Of a stretch of 12,833 nucleotides of DNA, positions 1 through 7,149 are shown one piece after another. The notes under the pieces are model-generated. The model had not been told where the DNA came from. It worked only from the letters and a program-made list of their open reading frames with translations, and searched no databases. A program made the translations under genes and the position numbers. Source of the DNA: DATLYB01 sp964502525 (GTDB lineage: Bacteria > Bacteroidota > Bacteroidia > Chitinophagales > CAIOSU01); contig CAZCXH010000153.1 of the NCBI GenBank assembly GCA_964502525.1, positions 1-12,833 on the forward strand, given 5' to 3'. Each line of letters begins with the position of its first letter. The first letter of the stretch is position 1.

Positions 1-248
1 TATCAATTTCTTGAACAGCGAAATAAAAATTAGGTACGCATTTTTGCGATGAACCTCCATTTCTTATTCGAATTATGATATTTTGTAAATTTAAATAGCT
101 TCTAAGAGCGTTCATCTGCGCAACCAAACAGTCTCCACGTTTGCATCTTTCAACAACACTGCAACAGATTTTTAATACCTCTTCTTCCGAACATCCGTAC
201 ACGGAATCCAGTATTGTAATCCCGCCAGCAGCCTGTTATCTTAGCTTC
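1..248. other. AT-rich upstream region of amn, no gene seen
   Basis: This stretch has no convincing coding frame, RNA gene or strong hairpin. The amn reading frame stays open back to an ATG at 141, but those extra 36 codons do not resemble the enzyme. A weak Bacteroidota-type promoter resemblance (TTG at 214-216, then 20 nt, then TATCTTAG at 237-244) lies so close to the amn ATG that the transcript would be almost leaderless, so I do not call it. Confidence 0.5.
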
Positions 249-1019
249 ATGAAAACAAAAAAGGAAATCACCGCCAACTGGCTGCCTCGATATACGGGGC
301 GCAAGCTGAATGATTTTACTCAATATATCCTGCTCACCAACTTCGACAGCTACGTGCAGATGTTTGCTGAAATCAACAAGGTGCGGCTCATCGGCAGGGA
401 ACGCCCGATGATGAATGCCAGCGCCAACGGCATCACCATCATCAACTTCGGCATGGGCAGCCCGAATGCAGCAACGATGATGGATCTGCTGGGCGCCATC
501 CAGCCCAAAGCCGTATTGTTCCTCGGCAAATGTGGCGGATTGAAGAAAAAAAATAACATCGGAGATTTCATTCTTCCCATTGCCGCCATCCGCGGGGAAG
601 GAACATCGAATGATTATTTTCCACCCGAGGTGCCTGCGTTGCCGGCCTTTGCATTGCAGAAAGCAATTTCAACCACGATCCGCGATCACCGGCAGGACTA
701 CTGGACGGGCGCGGTTTACACCACCAACCGCAGGGTATGGGAGTGGGATAGCGGTTTTAAGGAATATTTGCGCAGGATACGCGTGATGGCGATTGACATG
801 GAAACCGCCACCATCTTTATCACTGCTTTCAGGAACAAAATCCCCGCAGGCGCGCTGCTGCTGGTGAGCGACCAGCCTATGATCCCGCAGGGCGTGAAAA
901 CAGAAAGGGGTGACAGCAATGTGTCAAAGAAATTCGCCAGGCTGCATTTGCAGATCGGCATAGACTCGCTGAAGCAACTCATCAACAACGGTCTTACGGT
1001 GAAGCATCTGAGGTTTTGA
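249..1019 (+). CDS. amn: AMP nucleosidase, short Bacteroidota form
   Basis: This 256-residue protein should hydrolyse AMP to adenine and ribose 5-phosphate (EC 3.2.2.4) in the cytoplasm, as part of purine salvage and adenylate balance. It belongs to the purine nucleoside phosphorylase/hydrolase fold. Visible landmarks are FGMGSP (residues 67-72), GKCGG (93-97), RGEGTSNDY (115-123), the ribose-binding stretch MAIDMETATIF (180-190, with M184-E185) and SDQP (207-210), whose Asp is the expected general acid. The start is the ATG at 249, because MKTKKEITANWLPRYTG is where similarity to the known short Amn proteins begins. The in-frame ATG at 141 would add 36 unrelated residues. The protein matches the compact Bacteroidota form of about 258 residues and lacks the extra N-terminal domain of the E. 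coli enzyme. No Shine-Dalgarno is visible, which is usual in this phylum. It converges on the beta-glucosidase gene with 2 bp between stops. Motifs are intact. Confidence 0.93.
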   Translation: MKTKKEITANWLPRYTGRKLNDFTQYILLTNFDSYVQMFAEINKVRLIGRERPMMNASANGITIINFGMGSPNAATMMDLLGAIQPKAVLFLGKCGGLKKKNNIGDFILPIAAIRGEGTSNDYFPPEVPALPAFALQKAISTTIRDHRQDYWTGAVYTTNRRVWEWDSGFKEYLRRIRVMAIDMETATIFITAFRNKIPAGALLLVSDQPMIPQGVKTERGDSNVSKKFARLHLQIGIDSLKQLINNGLTVKHLRF

Positions 1020-1021
1020 TT

Positions 1022-2446
1022 TCACTTCAGAAACTCCCTGAACCAGTATCCCGAATCTTTGATGATTCTTTTTTGCGTTGGGAAATCAACATGCACGATT
1101 CCGAATCGGGGGTGGTAGCCTTCCGCCCATTCGAAGTTGTCCATCAGCGTCCACACAAAGTAGCCCTGCACGTTCACGCCATCCTGCTTCGCTCGCAAAA
1201 CATTCTGCAAGTAATTTTTGAAAAAATTCACGCGCTGCTTGTCGTGGACAAATTCACCCTCTACAACATCCGGAAATGCAGCGCCATTCTCGGTGACAAA
1301 GATCCTGTCAACGCCCTCATAAGCGGCAAACTGCTTCAGCACCTTGTAAATACCCTCAGGATACACCTCCCATCCCATCTCGGTGATTTCAGCGCCTTCG
1401 ATTTTTTTGGGCTTCACCTGGTTTGCCCAAACGATGGGAGGCCAGATGCTGAAGCGTCCAACGACTCTCGAATAGTTTTGAATTCCTATGAAATCGAATT
1501 TGAACTTGATTTTTTCATCATCACCCGGCTGCATGTGTTCTTCAATTTTTCTGATAATACTGAAATCATCAACCGGGTAGCCCATGCCCAGTGACGGCTC
1601 GATGAACAGGCGGTTCAGCAGCGCGTCAATCTTGCGGCAGGCGTTGCGATGCCTGTCCTTGTCGCTTTTCGGCTCCACAAACGAGCAGGAAAACGTTGTG
1701 CCCACGTTGACGCCCGAAACATTGGACCGGATAATTCTGCCGCCCTCGGCCTGGCAGAGCGTGGCGTGGTGCGTTGCCTGGTTGAACTTCTTGAAGTCAC
1801 GGATTGCGGGCGGGTGCATCTTCATCAGGTAGCCGAGCGCCACGAACGCCATCGGCTCGTTGAGCACCATCCAGTTTTTCACCTTGTCGCCATATTCGCG
1901 GGAAACGAGGTTCACGTATTCCGAAAACCAGCCAACAATCTCCCTGTTGGGCCAGCCGCCCCGGTCATGCAGCGCCTGCGGCAAATCCCAGTGGAAGCAG
2001 GTGATCCACGGCTCAACGCCCGTTTCAAGGCAGCGGTCTATCACTTTATGATAAAAATCAATGCCTTTCGGGTTTACCCTGCCCGTTCCTTCCGGCAATA
2101 TCCTCGGCCATGACAGCGAGAAACGGAACACGTCCATGTTCAACTGTTTGATGAGGCTGATGTCCGATTCGTAACGATGATAAAAGTCGCAGGCGATATT
2201 TCCGTTCTCTTTTGTTTTAATGTTTTTTGGGTTTTGCGAAAACGTGTCCCAGATGCTGGGGCCTTTTCCGTCTTCATTCCATGCGCCTTCGATTTGATAG
2301 GCTGCGGCTGCCACGCCCCATTTGAAGCCGGCTCCGAAATCGGCTTTGGTGAAATCTCCGGGCAGGCGGAAACTCCGCAGTTGGTTAGGAGTCATGAATA
2401 AACCAGCGCCCAGCGCTGAATTGCGGATCATTTTTCTTCTATCCAT
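1022..2446 (-). CDS. Family GH1 beta-glucosidase with Tat-like N terminus
   Basis: This 474-residue glycoside hydrolase family 1 enzyme probably releases glucose from the non-reducing end of beta-linked oligosaccharides or aryl glucosides by the retaining mechanism. The GH1 barrel starts near residue 37 (FGAGFKWG). Key residues are present: Q51 and E53 in YQIEGA, H152-W153 in CFHWDLP, acid/base E197 in LNEP, nucleophile E386 in VTENG, and the sugar-binding W432 and E439-W440 in NFEW. Before the barrel lies MDRRKMIRNSALGAGLFM, a twin arginine followed by a short hydrophobic stretch. This resembles a Tat signal, so the enzyme may be periplasmic or membrane-anchored, but no clear AxA cleavage site is seen. 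The first ATG (2444-2446, complement) is chosen because it keeps this signal; starting at M18 would give a cytosolic form. Exact substrate (glucoside, galactoside, fucoside) cannot be told. It converges with amn and appears monocistronic. Confidence 0.93.
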   Translation of the reverse strand: MDRRKMIRNSALGAGLFMTPNQLRSFRLPGDFTKADFGAGFKWGVAAAAYQIEGAWNEDGKGPSIWDTFSQNPKNIKTKENGNIACDFYHRYESDISLIKQLNMDVFRFSLSWPRILPEGTGRVNPKGIDFYHKVIDRCLETGVEPWITCFHWDLPQALHDRGGWPNREIVGWFSEYVNLVSREYGDKVKNWMVLNEPMAFVALGYLMKMHPPAIRDFKKFNQATHHATLCQAEGGRIIRSNVSGVNVGTTFSCSFVEPKSDKDRHRNACRKIDALLNRLFIEPSLGMGYPVDDFSIIRKIEEHMQPGDDEKIKFKFDFIGIQNYSRVVGRFSIWPPIVWANQVKPKKIEGAEITEMGWEVYPEGIYKVLKQFAAYEGVDRIFVTENGAAFPDVVEGEFVHDKQRVNFFKNYLQNVLRAKQDGVNVQGYFVWTLMDNFEWAEGYHPRFGIVHVDFPTQKRIIKDSGYWFREFLK

Positions 2447-2455
2447 CGGGCTAAG

Positions 2456-2479
2456 TTAATTGGTTAATCGGTTAAATGG
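2456..2479. repeat. Three 8-bp degenerate tandem units
   Basis: The units are TTAATTGG, TTAATCGG and TTAAATGG, each 8 bp and differing at one or two positions. The array begins 10 bp upstream of the beta-glucosidase start codon, so it would lie in that gene's 5' leader. Function unknown. Confidence 0.6.
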
Positions 2480-2506
2480 AACACGGAGCCTGTATGACAA
2501 ATTGTA

Positions 2507-2611
2507 CTCACCTCCTTCGTCCCCCTCAAAGGGGGATGCCTCGCGCGGTAGCAGCCTCCCTTGATAGCGAAGCATCCCGATTCTATCGGGAGGGAGGTTG
2601 GAGGGTGGCAG
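2507..2611. repeat. GC-rich palindromic intergenic element
   Basis: The element holds two short hairpins: CCCCCT (2521-2526) with AGGGGG (2530-2535), loop CAA; and CCCGAT (2576-2581) with ATCGGG (2585-2590), loop TCT. Its outer flanks, a pyrimidine-rich CACCTCC side and a purine-rich GGAGGGTGG side, are imperfectly complementary. This two-hairpin layout with inverted ends is like the clearer element at 6940-7082, which suggests a related class of REP/MITE-like intergenic repeat. No transposase is present. A role as an mRNA stem or terminator for divergent transcripts is possible but not shown. Confidence 0.55.
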
Positions 2612-2648
2612 ATTCAAAGATTTGTCTTACACCCCGGCATGGATAGCT

Positions 2649-2684
2649 CGTGATAATCTGTCCCATCCGTGTCATCCGTATTCC
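2649..2684. repeat. Degenerate 9-bp-period array
   Basis: Units are CGTGATAATC, TGTCCCATC, CGTGTCATC and CGTATTCC, giving a period of 9-10 bp with strong drift. It lies in the same spacer as two other short-period arrays. Function unknown. Confidence 0.4.
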
Positions 2685-2838
2685 AGCTTTTCACCTTGAT
2701 TTGTCATGCAAATATCATTTCACCACTTGCGCGCAACCGATCGCAAAACAGCATTGTCATACATCCATGCCGTTCTGCTATTCTGCAAATGGAGATTTTA
2801 TACTGTGCGCGGGATAAAATCATACATTTTCTATTTCT

Positions 2839-2869
2839 GTTTACAGTTTATATGTTTACGGTTTACATG
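2839..2869. repeat. GTTTACG-type 7-8-bp array, copy 1
   Basis: Four consecutive units begin with GTTTA: GTTTACA, GTTTATAT, GTTTACG and GTTTACATG. The phasing (7, 8, 7) and sequence closely match the array at 12588-12618, about 9.7 kb away on the other side of the three-gene cluster. Confidence 0.6.
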
Positions 2870-3107
2870 GACAACATTATCCCGCCTGGTTTTTGGCGGA
2901 CAGGATCTAAAAGTCCGGCACCTCCGTTTTGCGCGGGGGAAATGGCTTTTGTTTCGGCAAGGCAATTTTTTTGTTGCCGTATCTTGCGGTTTCAAAATTC
3001 ACTATATTTACCGCCTTTTAAAGGGTGGTGTGTTGGCGTGCAAAATGTTGTGTTTTGAATCAGGCGCGCGTTTCCCGGCACTCTAACAAATAAACCAACA
3101 ACCGGTT

Positions 3108-6100
3108 ATGCGAAGGTTACTCTCTGCCGCTGCATTATTGTTGTTTCATTTTGCGCTCCTCCACGCTCAAACAGGGGAAATCTCAGGACGCGTGGTGGAT
3201 GACAAAGGAGAAGGAATGCCGTTCACCAATGTTATTGCAGAGCAGGATGGAAAACTCGTTAATGGCGTTCAAACCGATTTTGACGGCTATTACATCCTGA
3301 AGCTGGATCCCGGCAAGTACGACATCAAGGTTACTTCCATGAGCGCTGCGACTAAAATCATCCGGGGTGTTACGGCTTACTCCAACAAAGTGGTGGCGCT
3401 GGATATTTCCACAACAGAGAAGGTGGCTGAACTCGATGTGGTGGAGGTAAAATATAAAAAGCCCATTGTCGCCAAAGATGAGACGGCCATTGTCAATTCC
3501 ATTTCGGCAGAGGAAATCGCTGCCACTCCATCCACCGACATCGGTCAGATCATTTCCACCACTGCGGGAGTTTTCCAGGCGGATGATGGCGAGGACATTC
3601 ACTTCCGCGGGGGCAGGGCTGATGCCTACGAAGTATATATTGACGGCATCCGCGTGATCGGAACTTATAATGTTCCGATATCAAGCATAGAGGAGCTGAC
3701 GACTTACACAGCCGGCATACCCGCCAAATTTGGCGATGCCACCAGCGGCATCATCGAAATCATCACCAAAGGTCCGGCACGCGAGTTCGGAGGAACGGTT
3801 GACCTCTCCACCTCGCAGGGCATGGACGCTTATGGATTCAACCGTGCTTCAGCCAATTTAACCGGACCGATTGTTACAGCAAACAAGGGGAAGGATGACG
3901 AGCGCGTTGCATTGGGTTATTTCGTTGCGGGTGAATATCAGCGTTATCAGGACGCCAATCCGGGCATTAATGGCGTTTACACCACTAATGACGACTTGCT
4001 GAAATATCTCGAAGAAAATCCATTAATACCTTCTCCCTCCTCCGATGCCTTTATCCCTACCACCGAAACAATCACCATGGATGATCTCGAACACCGGAAG
4101 TCAAAACCTAACGTGGTTGAAAATTCTTACTCGGTTTCGGGCAAGCTCGAAGCCAAGCCTACCAAAACAATTACCATTTCGGCAGGAGGCAATTTTATTT
4201 ACGATACCGGTCACTCCTGGATTGACCGATACACCGTGTTCAATTATGTGAATAATCCCTATTTCACAAACAACACATGGCGGGTTTACGGGCGTTTCAG
4301 GCAGCGCTTTGGCGGGAAATCCGCTTCTTCAGGCGATGACGGTGACAGCAAGCCCGGCAAGGCATCCATTCAAAACGCATATTACCAGGTGCAGTTTGAT
4401 TTCACCAAGGTGAATAATAAATCTGAAGATGATTCACACGGCCAAAATCCATTTGACTACGGATACCTCGGGAAGTATGATATATTAAAACAACCTATTT
4501 TCCAATATGGCGAGGATGAGGTGTCCGGCAAAACCGGATGGAAGCAGATCGGCTATCAGGATACGCTGGTGAGATTTGCCCCCGGTGATGCGAACCCCAC
4601 GGGCACAGCATTTCCTGAAAAATATTATGAACTGGCCGGTGCATCTTTCCAGGATGGCTGGTGGACGGCTCCTTATGGGGGGGCGCAGGACGGCCTTTAT
4701 TCTTCCTTAACTGACATCCAGTCTGTTGGAGGCAGGGGAACGCTCAATGGCGACCGCACCAACCTGGTGCATGGCATCTGGTATAACACAGGGAGGCAAC
4801 TGGACGGTTACAGTAAAAATGATTTCAGGCAATACAGTTTGAGCGTGATGGGTTCTGCGGATATTGTTCCCGGACGGGCGGGCGGCAGCAAGCATGGCCT
4901 TGAATTTGGCTTTGAGTTCGAGCAGCGTGTTCAGAGCAATTACCTAATAGCGCCTGTTACCCTATGGGAGCGAATGCGCCAACTTGCGAATCAGCACATT
5001 GACCAGTTGGATACGGACAACCCTTACCTGCTGATTGACGGGGAAATATACAGGTATGATGAGCCTCACCCTGCGTTCGGGCAAAACGATACCATATTAT
5101 ATAACCGCAAATACGTTGCTTCACAACAATCGTTTTTCGATAAATCTGTGCGCAAGAAATTAGGGCTGCCGGAAGACAATACTGATTTTATCAATATTGA
5201 TAACTACGATCCCGATTTCTACTCGCTTGATATGTTCAGCGCTGACGAGTTGCTGGGAACGGGACAGAACTCATTCGTATTTTACAATGGGTATGACTAC
5301 CTCGGCAACCTGCTCTCCAGTCAGCCTTCATTTGATGACTATTTCAAAAAGAAAGATGCCAACGGAAACTATACAAGACCAATTGGCGCTTATCGTCCGA
5401 TTTATTCTTCAGCATTTATACAGGATAAGTTCAACTTCAAAGACCTGCTGTTCAACGTAGGCTTCCGCATTGACCGCTTTGATGCCAACCAGAAAGTGCT
5501 GCGTGATCCCTATACGCTTTATTCTGCATATACGGTCGGTGAAGCCAGTGAATTCCTGAACGCAGCCGGCAACGGAGTTCCCGGAAATATCGGTGATGAT
5601 TTCGTGGTATATGTTGATAATATTGAAAATCCCACAAAGGCGGTTGGATACAGGGATGGCGATACATGGTACACTGACGATGGCGTTGAAACGAGCAATC
5701 CGAGAGTGATTGCCGATGCCTCCGGTGGAAGAATAGCGCCTTATCTCAAAAACCCGAATGATGATATCAAGTCCCCCGATTTTGAGCCGGGTAATTCATT
5801 CAAGGATTATGAGCCGCAGATCACCGTGATGCCGCGCATTGCTTTTTCGTTCAATATCACTGAGTCGGCTAATTTCTTTGCCCATTTCGATATATTAACC
5901 CAGCGGCCGCAGGGTTTCAACCAATCCACTCCGGATGACTGGTATTTTTTCTTAGACAGGGGAAACTTTATCCCAAATCCCGCTTTGAAGCCTGAAAAAA
6001 CAATTGACTACCAGGTGGGATTCAAGCAGGCGTTGACCGAAAATATGGCGGTGAATCTTTCCGCTTATTACCGCGAGTTCCGCGATATGGTGCAGGTGAT

Positions 6101-6914
6101 TAATGTACCTTACGCCTACCCGAAGGATTACCTGACATTCGGAAATATTGATTTCGGAACTGTAAAGGGGTTTTCCCTCGGTTATGAATTAAGAAGAAGC
6201 GAAACCAGCAATTTTTCGCTTGACATGAACTACACCATCCAGTTTGCGGAAGGTACCGGTTCGGACGCAAGCTCACAGCAGAGTCTTGTCGCTGCCAACC
6301 AGCCTAACCTCCGGACCATTGCCCCTCTCAGCTATGATGTTCGCAACACCATCAACCTCAACATTGATTACAGCTACAGAGACGGAGACGAGTACAATGG
6401 TCCGGTTATAAAGAACAGACAAATCCTCTCCAATGCAGGAATTAACCTGATTGCAAAAGCCTGGTCAGGAACGCCCTATACGCAGCAGGAAAATCCCACT
6501 CCTGAAGCGGAAACCGGGGTAAATTCAAGAAGAACCCTTATAGGTTCTATCAACGGTTCACGTTTGCCGTGGAGCTTTAAAATTGATTTAAGGATATGGA
6601 AAGAATTCAAATTCGGAGGAAAAAAGCAAAAGACCGATGAGGAGGGCAATCCGGAAGCCAACAACGACAAGTTCAGCCTCAATATCTACCTGCTGATCCG
6701 CAACCTGCTGAACACTGAAAATATACTGGCTGTATATCCCTATTCCGGCAATCCGGATGATGACGGCTACCTGTCATCAGACATCGGGCAGCAAACCATT
6801 GACAGCAAGCTATATCCGCAGTCTTATACTGATTTGTATGGCGTTTATATTGATCATCCGAATAATTATGTTCTTCCTCGAAATATCAGGGTGGGGGCGA
6901 TTTTTAAGTTTTAA
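3108..6914 (+). CDS. TonB-dependent outer-membrane receptor (CarboxypepD_reg + plug + barrel)
   Basis: This 1268-residue protein is an outer-membrane receptor expected to move a ligand into the periplasm using TonB/ExbBD energy. Residues 1-20 form a Sec signal peptide (MRRLLSAAALLLFHFALLHA, then QTG). Residues 23-101 are a carboxypeptidase-regulatory-like beta-sandwich (ISGRVVDDKGEGMPFTNV; TDFDGYY). The plug spans about 115-222 and shows FRGGR (166-170), VYIDG (176-180) and a GDATSGIIEI ending. The rest is a long barrel with large loops, closing with IRNLLNTENILAVYP and a C-terminal aromatic strand (IRVGAIFKF) for BAM recognition. No STN domain is present, so it is not a FecA-type signal transducer. 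The next gene is not a SusD, so a SusC call is not supported. The ligand is unknown. It is first of three collinear genes, 235 bp before the giant secreted protein. A G7 run sits at 4677-4683. The ATG is the first one before the signal peptide; no Shine-Dalgarno is visible. Confidence 0.92.
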   Translation: MRRLLSAAALLLFHFALLHAQTGEISGRVVDDKGEGMPFTNVIAEQDGKLVNGVQTDFDGYYILKLDPGKYDIKVTSMSAATKIIRGVTAYSNKVVALDISTTEKVAELDVVEVKYKKPIVAKDETAIVNSISAEEIAATPSTDIGQIISTTAGVFQADDGEDIHFRGGRADAYEVYIDGIRVIGTYNVPISSIEELTTYTAGIPAKFGDATSGIIEIITKGPAREFGGTVDLSTSQGMDAYGFNRASANLTGPIVTANKGKDDERVALGYFVAGEYQRYQDANPGINGVYTTNDDLLKYLEENPLIPSPSSDAFIPTTETITMDDLEHRKSKPNVVENSYSVSGKLEAKPTKTITISAGGNFIYDTGHSWIDRYTVFNYVNNPYFTNNTWRVYGRFRQRFGGKSASSGDDGDSKPGKASIQNAYYQVQFDFTKVNNKSEDDSHGQNPFDYGYLGKYDILKQPIFQYGEDEVSGKTGWKQIGYQDTLVRFAPGDANPTGTAFPEKYYELAGASFQDGWWTAPYGGAQDGLYSSLTDIQSVGGRGTLNGDRTNLVHGIWYNTGRQLDGYSKNDFRQYSLSVMGSADIVPGRAGGSKHGLEFGFEFEQRVQSNYLIAPVTLWERMRQLANQHIDQLDTDNPYLLIDGEIYRYDEPHPAFGQNDTILYNRKYVASQQSFFDKSVRKKLGLPEDNTDFINIDNYDPDFYSLDMFSADELLGTGQNSFVFYNGYDYLGNLLSSQPSFDDYFKKKDANGNYTRPIGAYRPIYSSAFIQDKFNFKDLLFNVGFRIDRFDANQKVLRDPYTLYSAYTVGEASEFLNAAGNGVPGNIGDDFVVYVDNIENPTKAVGYRDGDTWYTDDGVETSNPRVIADASGGRIAPYLKNPNDDIKSPDFEPGNSFKDYEPQITVMPRIAFSFNITESANFFAHFDILTQRPQGFNQSTPDDWYFFLDRGNFIPNPALKPEKTIDYQVGFKQALTENMAVNLSAYYREFRDMVQVINVPYAYPKDYLTFGNIDFGTVKGFSLGYELRRSETSNFSLDMNYTIQFAEGTGSDASSQQSLVAANQPNLRTIAPLSYDVRNTINLNIDYSYRDGDEYNGPVIKNRQILSNAGINLIAKAWSGTPYTQQENPTPEAETGVNSRRTLIGSINGSRLPWSFKIDLRIWKEFKFGGKKQKTDEEGNPEANNDKFSLNIYLLIRNLLNTENILAVYPYSGNPDDDGYLSSDIGQQTIDSKLYPQSYTDLYGVYIDHPNNYVLPRNIRVGAIFKF

Positions 6915-6939
6915 GAATGTATAGAGCAATACAATATCA

Positions 6940-7082
6940 GCCTCACCCCGCCCCTCTCCGAAGGAGAGGGTGCCCGTGCAATTTTCTTTGCCCTGACGAA
7001 AAAAGAATTGATTCCTATTTGTCTTACTCAATGAGTATGTCATGGACTCCCCTCTCCTTTGGAGAGGGGGCGGGGGTGAGGC
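6940..7082. repeat. 143-bp composite inverted repeat (REP/MITE-like)
   Basis: The left end (6940-6959, GCCTCACCCCGCCCCTCTCC) is complementary to the right end (7061-7082) except for two single extra G residues on the right. Each end also folds by itself: CCCTCTCC 6952-6959 with GGAGAGGG 6963-6970 (loop GAA), and CCCCTCTCC 7049-7057 with GGAGAGGGG 7061-7069 (loop TTT). The AT-richer middle encodes nothing recognisable. The element fills most of the 235-bp spacer between the receptor and the giant-protein gene. If the two are co-transcribed, its stems would lie in the mRNA and could attenuate transcription, guide processing or protect the upstream message. Confidence 0.8.
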
Positions 7083-7149
7083 TTTGGAGAAGCGTGCAGA
7101 GGCTTCATGAAGAGAATAATTTTTTAATGAGTTAAAAAACCACTGCTCT

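Larger units (their letters stand above)
2447..3107. other. 661-bp divergent intergenic region, no gene
   Basis: This spacer separates the divergently transcribed beta-glucosidase and TonB-dependent receptor genes, so it must hold promoters for both. Two overlapping same-strand frames (2669-3058 and 2706-3086) are open but resemble no family and run through repeat sequence, so I do not call them. The region holds a palindromic repeat (2507-2611), three short tandem arrays (2456-2479, 2649-2684, 2839-2869) and a small hairpin (CCGCC 2882-2886 with GGCGG 2895-2899). I found no clean TTG/TAnnTTTG promoter. The nearest, TATATTTA at 3003-3010, has only a 16-nt gap to an upstream TTG. Confidence 0.6.

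Noticed and set aside
214..244. TTG-N20-TATCTTAG as an amn promoter
   Set aside because: It matches the Bacteroidota promoter only partly and would start transcription at about the ATG itself.
141..248. A 36-codon N-terminal extension of AMP nucleosidase from the ATG at 141
   Set aside because: The extension does not resemble the enzyme, and known short Amn proteins start at the residue matching the ATG at 249.
1016..1594. A 192-codon frame antisense to the beta-glucosidase gene
   Set aside because: It lies wholly opposite an enzyme with intact catalytic motifs and has no recognisable domain.
2984..3010. TTG and TATATTTA as a promoter for the receptor gene
   Set aside because: The 16-nt gap is shorter than the usual 19-21 and the last base of the -7 box is wrong; such AT-rich matches arise by chance.
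2669..3086. Two overlapping open frames of 129 and 126 codons in the large spacer
   Set aside because: They resemble no family, their compositions look untranslated (many Phe, Cys and Ile), and they pass through repeat sequence.
3108..6914. SusC-type label for the receptor
   Set aside because: No SusD-like lipoprotein follows; the next gene is a T9SS-like giant protein. The domain order alone does not make it SusC.
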